DNA from: Nanobdellota archaeon | Lineage (GTDB): Archaea > Nanobdellota > Nanobdellia > Pacearchaeales > GW2011-AR1 | Assembly (NCBI GenBank): GCA_020056045.1 | Contig: JAGVIM010000249.1 | Coordinates: 1 to 6,876 of the forward strand | DNA length: 6,876 nt | Direction: 5' to 3' | In this document: positions 1-4,078 of the stretch, piece after piece | Position numbering within the stretch: the first letter of the stretch is position 1 | Layout: every line of letters begins with the position of its first letter | Notes under the pieces: generated by a model | The model's input: only the letters and a program-made list of their open reading frames with translations | Database searches by the model: none | What the model was told of the DNA's origin: nothing | Position numbers and translations under genes: made by a program

Positions 1-167
1 CTTGATAACCAATTTAATATAACATATGCCTACAAATAAATGTGCGGATTTCTTAATATCTTATTTTTATTTTAGCTATACATAATACAATAAAGCACAT
101 CAATCCAGTTTCTCCGATAATTTATGAATTCTTATAATGAGAAAGGGGTATTATGATAGATTAACTC
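1..167. other. AT-rich non-coding left edge
   Basis: No convincing gene is seen on either strand. The only open stretch reaching the left edge is 12 plus-strand codons ending in TAA at 37-39, too short to tell whether it is the tail of a gene lying outside. The stretch is the 3' flank of the minus-strand operon that ends at 168. No strong hairpin followed by a T-run is visible in the minus direction, so the operon's termination point is not identified. Confidence 0.5.
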
Positions 168-440
168 TTACCAAAATTTTAATTTTAATATAATCTTGGC
201 AAGTTTGTATGCTCTGGATTTTTCATAATCTTCTTTTATATGATAAAGATATTCTTGAACACCCTCTTTACCAAATTTCTCTTCAATAAGAGAAAGAAAT
301 TTAGGTATTTTTAGAATATCATGCCTATCTTCTTTATCTGTTTTTGTAGAATGAAATCCTTCTATCCATTCATGTAGTTCTCTGTATTCTTTTCCTGATC
401 TTTTTAAACTTAGTTTAAAATGTTCATTAATGGTTGGCAT
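168..440 (-). CDS. small helical protein of unknown function, last gene of the hemerythrin operon
   Basis: This 90-residue, charged, apparently all-helical soluble protein has no signal peptide, membrane segment or cysteine. The N-terminal third carries a distinctive stretch, GKEYRELHEWIEG (residues 16-28), followed by an RH pair at 39-40 and H67 in a helix that starts with a KFGKEG turn. The spacing of HEW, RH and a later His loosely recalls small proteins of the DUF6915 type, but I cannot confirm that and the function is unknown. The ATG is well supported: it follows the hemerythrin gene's stop by one base, and a GGGGGG tract formed by that gene's last two Gly codons (445-450) serves as its SD. 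Translational coupling places it in the same operon, so a link to iron, oxygen or NO stress is likely by context only. The last residues (AKIILKLKFW) are basic and hydrophobic. Confidence 0.75.
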   Translation of the reverse strand: MPTINEHFKLSLKRSGKEYRELHEWIEGFHSTKTDKEDRHDILKIPKFLSLIEEKFGKEGVQEYLYHIKEDYEKSRAYKLAKIILKLKFW

Positions 441-441
441 T

Positions 442-894
442 TTACCCCCCTTTTATATCAATATCTTCAAATTTCTTTAGAATTATTTTTTTTTGTTTAT
501 TAGTAAGGTCCATATCAGCCATCATAAATAACATGTTGTTTTCTTTGCCTATATGTTCTCTTAAAAGTAAAATTATATGATTTCCAATCTCATTTAAATT
601 CTTAAGATTGTCTGCCTGTTTAAAATTTTCAATAGATTCTGTTAATTCTTTATGCTCTATAATCATCATCCCTGTAGGACCCCCTTCTCTTGGCATAAAT
701 TTCTCAATCTCAGGAAATAAAGCTTTTTCTTCTTTATTTAAAGAATGCTTGTTAAATTCTTTTTCTAATAGTAGAATGCTCTTCTTTGCCTGATTTGTAT
801 CTCCTGCTTCTAAATTCTTTTTTAAACCATCTAGTATTTTGAGAACTATATCATGTTCTTTTCTTAAGATATCAGTTGGATTTTTCTCAAGCAT
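442..894 (-). CDS. hemerythrin-like (HHE) di-iron protein
   Basis: This 150-residue soluble protein matches a single hemerythrin/HHE cation-binding four-helix bundle. Likely metal ligands follow the two-fold HHE pattern: H14 in helix 1; H50 with E55/E56 before ALFPEIE; H81 in IEHKE; and H114 with E118 in REHIGKEN. Such proteins bind a non-haem di-iron centre and are known to bind O2 or NO, to take part in Fe-S cluster repair (YtfE/RIC type), or to sense redox state. The first half is unusual because H50 lies five residues before E55, whereas HHE proteins normally show His-x3-Glu, as the second half does here. The start is supported by a GAGGGA SD seven bases upstream, inside the last codons of the ferredoxin gene. 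It follows that gene by four bases and precedes the small unknown gene by one, so it is firmly in the operon. Family assignment is strong; which of the known roles applies is open. Confidence 0.92.
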   Translation of the reverse strand: MLEKNPTDILRKEHDIVLKILDGLKKNLEAGDTNQAKKSILLLEKEFNKHSLNKEEKALFPEIEKFMPREGGPTGMMIIEHKELTESIENFKQADNLKNLNEIGNHIILLLREHIGKENNMLFMMADMDLTNKQKKIILKKFEDIDIKGG

Positions 895-898
895 TTTA

Positions 899-1093
899 TT
901 ATCCCTCTATTTTTATAGCATTTACAGGACAGATATCTTCTGCCTCTTTATTACTTTTAAACTCTTTTTCTGAGAGGGTAGTTTTCTTTGGTTTAGCTTT
1001 ATTATCATCCATAACCCAATTATCACAAACAGATATGCACGCGCTACAATTTATACATGCCGCTTTATCAAAATTTATCTTGAATTTATCCAT
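899..1093 (-). CDS. single [4Fe-4S] ferredoxin
   Basis: This 64-residue cytoplasmic electron carrier resembles the archaeal/Thermotoga monocluster ferredoxins. Cluster ligands are C13, C16, C19 (CINCSAC) and C55 in the terminal CP motif, followed by the usual VNAIKIE strand. The middle, where a second cluster would bind in 2[4Fe-4S] ferredoxins, is a loop without cysteines. An extra C23 sits where Pyrococcus-type ferredoxins have one half of a disulfide, but the partner position, eight residues before the CP cysteine, is Ser47, so C23 looks unpaired. C16 is Cys rather than the Asp of P. furiosus ferredoxin, so a full four-Cys cluster is expected. The gene lies between two hemerythrin-type genes and probably supplies electrons to them or to a partner enzyme; that role is inferred. 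The GAAGG just upstream abuts the ATG, poor SD spacing, but no other in-frame start keeps the cluster motif. Confidence 0.93.
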   Translation of the reverse strand: MDKFKINFDKAACINCSACISVCDNWVMDDNKAKPKKTTLSEKEFKSNKEAEDICPVNAIKIEG

Positions 1094-1103
1094 CCTTCAT
1101 ACT

Positions 1104-2087
1104 TCAATATTTAGGCGTAAAGCAGCAATAACCTATCTTATCACATTCTTTTTTTATTTTTTCCCATCTTTCTTTTTCTTTAATGACCTCAATAGCCATA
1201 GGATATAAAATATTATCTTCTTTGTAAATATGGTCTGGGAGTTCTTTAATTAAAAATTCAGCAATTTCTTTAACTTTTTTTACAAAATCCTGATAAGATA
1301 ATTTTTCATAGCCCTCTACAATTTTATACAATTCCTTCTTCTTTGGTTTTATATCTTTATGCTCCTCCCTCATAATTTCAGGAGGTTCGATAATGCCTGA
1401 TTTTTCCATCTCAGGAAACAAGACTTCTTCTTCTCGCTGATGATGCTTATCAGCTTCAACCAGGTGTTTTGCTGCAAACCTTAACATATCAATTTCTATT
1501 TTTACATCTTTAAAATCCTTTGCAGACTCAAGTTTTTTTATTGCCTTTTTTAGCATATCAACAAAATCAAGTATTTCTTTATGCTCTTCCATCAAAGTAT
1601 GAATCGGGTGTCCTGGTTTTAAGTTTAGTTCTTTATTCTTAAAACCCTCTTTCATTATTTCTAAGTGAATATCACATAATTTTCTCATTTCTTTCCTTGT
1701 TGTACCTTCTTTAATTATCTCTTGCTCTATTAATGCTAACTCTGTTGGAGAAATGTTTTTCAGCATACTTTTTGCCTCCTCTTTTAATCTATCAGAAACC
1801 TCCTCTTTTTGAAGTTTTTTTAAAATCTCTTTTATCTTTTCTCTTTTATTGTCTTGCGATATTTTTGTTATTTTAAATATCCAGTCTTTTGGACCTTGTT
1901 TTTCATATTCCCATTTAAATTGACCTTTATATTCTGCTTGAAACAGATAATAAAGTGGTTTTGGTTCATGGTCGTTAGTTATCCTTAAAATTTCCCCACT
2001 CTTTAAAGCATCCCAGTTCTCAAATATCTTCGAATGCCTTTCAAAAGGAATTAATTCTCTTAAATCTAAATTTATTGTTTTTGTCAT
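1104..2087 (-). CDS. DUF2249-DUF438-hemerythrin fusion protein
   Basis: This soluble 327-residue protein has three domains. Residues 5-75 match DUF2249: LDLRELIPFERH, then NDHEPKPLYY and FKWEYEKQGPKDW. Residues 80-150 match DUF438, with SPTELALIEQEIIKEG and LCDIHLEI. Residues 158-310 are a hemerythrin/HHE bundle with likely ligands H163, H169, H215/H216 plus E219/E220 (HHQREEEVLFP), H243 and H286 plus E290 (HIYKEDNILYP). DUF438-HHE proteins often carry a C-terminal PAS domain; here there is none, and the protein ends with a vicinal cysteine pair, C321-C322, in GYCCFTP. An in-frame ATG exists 18 bases further upstream, but the ATG at 2087 is preferred: a perfect GGAGGT sits five bases before it and the longer start would contain that SD and overlap the upstream gene. 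The family occurs in anaerobes and is linked to NO/O2 handling; a role in di-iron-based sensing or Fe-S repair is inferred. Confidence 0.92.
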   Translation of the reverse strand: MTKTINLDLRELIPFERHSKIFENWDALKSGEILRITNDHEPKPLYYLFQAEYKGQFKWEYEKQGPKDWIFKITKISQDNKREKIKEILKKLQKEEVSDRLKEEAKSMLKNISPTELALIEQEIIKEGTTRKEMRKLCDIHLEIMKEGFKNKELNLKPGHPIHTLMEEHKEILDFVDMLKKAIKKLESAKDFKDVKIEIDMLRFAAKHLVEADKHHQREEEVLFPEMEKSGIIEPPEIMREEHKDIKPKKKELYKIVEGYEKLSYQDFVKKVKEIAEFLIKELPDHIYKEDNILYPMAIEVIKEKERWEKIKKECDKIGYCCFTPKY

Positions 2088-2088
2088 T

Positions 2089-2583
2089 TTATACCTCCAA
2101 ATCAAGTACTGCTTTTCTTTCTAGCAATAACCTTCTTGCTAAATTTTTAATATGTTCATGATAGATTAGGGTTATAACTTTATCCCAATTGAAATTTAGT
2201 CTTGAATTATAATGAGGAAATTCTTCATGTGAAAACATAACCAATCTGTCAGAATCATATAGAACTTTAAAACTTAAAGATGGATTTTCTGGATGATTAT
2301 GGTGAGTTCTAATTATTTCACACACCTCTTGAATAAAACTTTCTCCGTATTCTAATTGAGATAAAAGACCTCTTGCTAGGTCTGGACCTTTTTCATATTG
2401 TTCTTTTACAGTGCTTCCACCTATATCATGTAAGACTATGCTTGCTAAGGTAATCTCCCCTATATCTTTAGGAATATCAAAATGTGCCCTCGCTATTTCG
2501 AAGACTCTTCTTGTATGAGCTACTCCAAAATCATTTTTCTTAAGATAAGGAGTAGCAAGTTCAAATAATTTTTCAAGTACCAT
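2089..2583 (-). CDS. HD-domain phosphohydrolase, first gene of the hemerythrin operon
   Basis: This 164-residue soluble protein is a stand-alone HD-superfamily metal-dependent phosphohydrolase. The metal-binding signature is complete: H23 in GVAHTRRV, H52-D53 in LHDIGG, the H94-H95 pair in RTHHNHP, and D110/D112 in LYDSDRL. Small proteins of this type hydrolyse phosphomonoesters or phosphodiesters, often nucleotides; the substrate cannot be read from the sequence. The C-terminal part is rich in His (H119, H124, H142, H144) and ends in a basic helix. It is the promoter-proximal gene: its ATG has no SD, but a TATA-like box lies about 27 bases upstream, which fits a leaderless mRNA. Its last codons (GAG GTA, then TAA) supply the SD of the next gene, so expression with the DUF438-hemerythrin protein is tightly coupled. 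That linkage suggests a role in the same stress response, perhaps nucleotide clean-up or signalling, which is inference. Confidence 0.9.
   Translation of the reverse strand: MVLEKLFELATPYLKKNDFGVAHTRRVFEIARAHFDIPKDIGEITLASIVLHDIGGSTVKEQYEKGPDLARGLLSQLEYGESFIQEVCEIIRTHHNHPENPSLSFKVLYDSDRLVMFSHEEFPHYNSRLNFNWDKVITLIYHEHIKNLARRLLLERKAVLDLEV
2093..2098 (-). promoter_or_regulatory. ribosome binding site that decides the fusion gene's start
   Basis: On the minus strand this reads GGAGGT, five bases (ATAAA) before the ATG at 2087. It lies within the last sense codons of the HD gene, whose TAA stop is separated from the next ATG by one base. It rules out the longer in-frame start at 2105, which would place the SD inside its own coding sequence. 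Confidence 0.85.
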
Positions 2584-2605
2584 TTTGATAGATTTGTATA
2601 CTCGG

Positions 2606-2614
2606 TATAAAAAA
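2606..2614 (-). promoter_or_regulatory. TATA-like box of the hemerythrin operon
   Basis: On the minus strand this reads TTTTTTATA, centred about 27 bases before the HD gene's ATG at 2583. The spacing predicts transcription starting at or next to the ATG, giving a leaderless message, in line with the lack of an SD. It lies inside the GGTAT/ATACC inverted repeat, so a bound repressor would compete with TBP. An alternative TATA (AATATATAAA, 2630-2621) would give a 5' leader of about 16 bases. Confidence 0.5.
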
Positions 2615-2620
2615 GATACC

Positions 2621-2628
2621 TTTATATA
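2621..2628 (+). promoter_or_regulatory. TATA box of the HxlR-family regulator gene
   Basis: TTTATATA is a near-consensus archaeal TATA box whose centre lies about 28 bases before the ATG at 2653, predicting a leaderless or nearly leaderless transcript. No SD precedes either candidate ATG. The other candidate ATG at 2644 lies only about 19 bases from the box centre, too close for a start site upstream of it. Confidence 0.6.
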
Positions 2629-2652
2629 TTTGCAAGTTTCTGAATGTATACT

Positions 2653-3012
2653 ATGAAAAAAAAATGTGCTGTTTATAATGTTGCTAATTTTATTGGTAAA
2701 AGATGGACTATTTTAATATTATTAGAACTATTTAAGGGGAAATCAAAATGGAAAAGGTATTCGGAATTAAAAAAAAGACTTTTGAATATTACCCCAAAGA
2801 TTCTCTCTTCAAGATTAAAAGAACTGGAAAAAGAGAAGTTAATAGTAAAAAGAGTTAGCATAAAAAGATTTTCAATAAAATCTGAATATAGATTAACAGA
2901 AAGTGGAAAAGATTTTATAAATGTCATAAAGAATATAAAAAAATGGTCGTTGAAATGGAAAGGAAATAGTAAAACCTGTGAAGAAACAGATTGTAAAGAT
3001 TGTAAGTTTTAA
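2653..3012 (+). CDS. HxlR-family winged-helix transcriptional regulator
   Basis: This 119-residue DNA-binding protein matches the HxlR (MarR-like) family along its whole length. The N-terminal stretch C5 to W18 (with FIGKRWTILIL) is the family's opening helix; the recognition helix runs about 46-61 (ITPKILSSRLKELEKE); the wing and EYRLTESG strand follow; and the C-terminal helix (IKKWSLKWK) mediates dimerisation. Many family members sense electrophiles or oxidants through an N-terminal cysteine, and C5 occupies that place. Unusually, the C-terminus adds C109, C114 and C117 (C-x4-C-x2-C), suggesting a thiol switch or metal site. The ATG at 2653 is chosen over 2644 because it fits a leaderless start from the TATA box and gives the usual N-terminal length. 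It is divergent to the hemerythrin operon, with palindromic sites between, so autoregulation and control of that operon are the natural guesses. The signal is unknown. Confidence 0.9.
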   Translation: MKKKCAVYNVANFIGKRWTILILLELFKGKSKWKRYSELKKRLLNITPKILSSRLKELEKEKLIVKRVSIKRFSIKSEYRLTESGKDFINVIKNIKKWSLKWKGNSKTCEETDCKDCKF

Positions 3013-3058
3013 GTATCTATTTTGAAACCTCGATAATATAAATCTAAAATTCGTAACA

Positions 3059-3066
3059 TTTAAATA
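3059..3066 (+). promoter_or_regulatory. TATA box of the arsR-copA operon
   Basis: TTTAAATA lies with its centre about 26 bases before the ATG at 3089, the classic archaeal distance for a leaderless mRNA. There is no SD before that ATG. The 3' end of the box overlaps the ArsR-type operator. Confidence 0.65.
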
Positions 3067-3087
3067 CTTGAATAATTGCTCAACTAT
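3064..3087 (+). promoter_or_regulatory. ArsR/SmtB-type operator overlapping the arsR promoter
   Basis: This is an imperfect inverted repeat with two adjoining 12-base arms: ATACTTGAATAA, and TTGCTCAACTAT whose reverse complement is ATAGTTGAGCAA. Nine of twelve positions match, including the core TTGA-N8-TCAA. The spacing equals that of the known ArsR/SmtB operator consensus (TGAA-N6-TTCA, i.e. TGA-N8-TCA). It starts inside the TATA box and ends just before the ATG, so a bound repressor would block both TBP and RNA polymerase. Autorepression by the adjacent ArsR protein is the obvious reading. Confidence 0.65.
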
Positions 3088-3088
3088 T

Positions 3089-3448
3089 ATGAAAATAAGC
3101 AAACAAATACAAATCAAGGAATCAGAAAAAAATGTAATGCAGTTTTTTTCTAGCTTGGCTGATGAAACAAGGCTTCATATTTTATTAAGCATAGCAGAAA
3201 ATCCTAAAACTGTTAATGAAATATATGATTTTGTTGGAAGAAATAAAATGACATTATCTGCAATTTCACATCAATTAAAGCAACTATCTGATCAAGGAAT
3301 AGTAATCTCAGAAAAAAAAGGTCAGGAAAAGTTTTTTGAACTTTCTAATAAATTCTGCTGGTGTATATTAAGGGATGCATTTAAGCAGTTTAATAATAAT
3401 ATCAATATTAAATGTAAAAAATGTGAAAAAAGAGCAGGAGATAAATGA
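3089..3448 (+). CDS. ArsR/SmtB-family metal-responsive repressor
   Basis: This 119-residue winged-helix regulator heads the copper operon. Residues 19-36 (FFSSLADETRLHILLSIA) are the family's typical opening helices, 54-70 (MTLSAISHQLKQLSDQG) the recognition helix, and 71-86 the wing ending in FFELS. Metal-sensing members bind thiophilic ions through cysteines and then leave the DNA. Here the cysteines lie C-terminal: C90-W-C92 at the start of the last helix, and C109-K-K-C112 in a basic tail. CxC plus CxxC before a Cu(I) ATPase suggests Cu(I) sensing, though Zn, Cd, Ag or As cannot be excluded. The usual CxC motif of the recognition helix is absent. The ATG at 3089 is preferred to an in-frame TTG at 3068, which lies inside the operator and upstream of the predicted transcript start. 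Its stop overlaps the next start (ATGA), and its GGAG codon region is the next gene's SD. Confidence 0.9.
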   Translation: MKISKQIQIKESEKNVMQFFSSLADETRLHILLSIAENPKTVNEIYDFVGRNKMTLSAISHQLKQLSDQGIVISEKKGQEKFFELSNKFCWCILRDAFKQFNNNINIKCKKCEKRAGDK

Positions 3449-4077
3449 AACAGCAAAATTCTTCAATAAACCCATTAAATGGAAAAATCTATGCATTAGT
3501 TTTAACTATTGCAATCTTGATTATAGGAACATTTTTTTACTTCACTGCAATAAATAATACTACAGTTACAGGAATGAATATTAAATCACAAAAATCAATA
3601 GATACTTCTCAAAAACAAATATCTATGGATAATTCTATAATTGAAAACAATCCAAAAGTTAATACAGATTCTAAAGAATCAATGAATACTGAAGATTCTT
3701 CTATAAAAATACAAAATTCAGATTCTCTATTTAATCATATTTTACAAGAAAATAGAGTTTTTACAGAAAAAGATGAAAATGGTAATATTGAATTATTTTA
3801 TTATCATCCAGTAGATGAACTGATTGATATTCCATTAGCTGAAGGAAATATAAGTGAATATCAAATTCATTCCATTGGTGGACAAAATTATTACCCTCTT
3901 ATTTTAGGATCTGAAGAAGCAAAGGCAATGAGGGAAGAAGGAGAATTTAATAATATTGGAGATCCTATTAAAAACGTTCATGGAAAAAATGTTGTAGTAA
4001 TTGGTGTGATGAAAAAAATAAATAATGCATTTGATATGATACATATTACCCCTTTAACTAGTGGAGAATTAAACTAA
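3445..4077 (+). CDS. membrane-anchored extracytoplasmic protein of unknown family, between arsR and copA
   Basis: I do not recognise this 210-residue protein. Residues 1-14 are polar, 15-36 form one hydrophobic segment ([19 protein letters not shown]), and the rest probably lies outside the cell (N-in, C-out or signal anchor). Residues 37-95 are a low-complexity linker rich in Ser, Asn, Asp, Lys and Thr. Residues 96-206 look like a folded domain with mixed helix and strand: [30 protein letters not shown] and [25 protein letters not shown]. There is no cysteine, but H98, H121, H142, H179, H200, M162, M189 and M198 could bind metal. The start is certain: an ATGA overlap with the arsR stop and a GGAG five to six bases upstream. 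copA begins one base after its stop. Membership in a copper-efflux operon suggests an external copper-binding or chaperone role, or an ATPase partner; this is inference. Confidence 0.85.
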   Translation: MKQQNSSINPLNGKIYALVLTIAILIIGTFFYFTAINNTTVTGMNIKSQKSIDTSQKQISMDNSIIENNPKVNTDSKESMNTEDSSIKIQNSDSLFNHILQENRVFTEKDENGNIELFYYHPVDELIDIPLAEGNISEYQIHSIGGQNYYPLILGSEEAKAMREEGEFNNIGDPIKNVHGKNVVVIGVMKKINNAFDMIHITPLTSGELN

Positions 4078-4078
4078 T

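Larger units (their letters stand above)
2595..2652. promoter_or_regulatory. divergent control region with repeated GTATAC palindromes (putative HxlR operators)
   Basis: The 69 bases between the two divergent start codons hold two copies of TGTATACT, at 2595-2602 and 2645-2652, exactly 50 bases apart and each centred on the palindrome GTATAC. Between them lies an inverted repeat, GGTAT at 2604-2608 and ATACC at 2616-2620, with a 7-base spacer. The right-hand copy directly abuts the ATG of the HxlR gene; the left-hand copy falls between the minus-strand TATA box and the HD gene's start. HxlR-type regulators are winged-helix dimers that bind short palindromes near their own promoters, so control of both directions by the adjacent regulator is plausible. 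The repeats are seen; the binding is inferred. Confidence 0.55.

Noticed and set aside
153..164. Tiny ATG ATA GAT TAA frame on the plus strand after AAAGGGG
   Set aside because: An SD-like run before a three-codon frame is likely chance; no downstream gene on that strand that it could regulate.
876..1208. Plus-strand open frame of 110 codons with Phe/Ser-rich translation
   Set aside because: Antisense across the ferredoxin gene and the ends of both hemerythrin-type genes, all of which have strong family matches.
2088..2105. Longer in-frame start (MIWRYK extension) for the DUF2249-DUF438-hemerythrin protein
   Set aside because: It overlaps the HD gene and would contain the perfect GGAGGT that serves the ATG at 2087; DUF2249 similarity starts after the inner Met.
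2089..2583. HD protein as a Cas3-type HD nuclease or part of a CRISPR system
   Set aside because: It is a short stand-alone HD protein with no helicase, no other cas genes and no repeat array in the window.
2644..2652. Earlier ATG for the HxlR gene
   Set aside because: Too close to the TATA box for it to be in the transcript, and it lies inside the repeated TGTATACT word; the ATG at 2653 fits a leaderless start.
3068..3088. TTG start for the ArsR gene, adding seven residues including a Cys
   Set aside because: It sits in the operator and upstream of the predicted transcript start; no SD precedes it.
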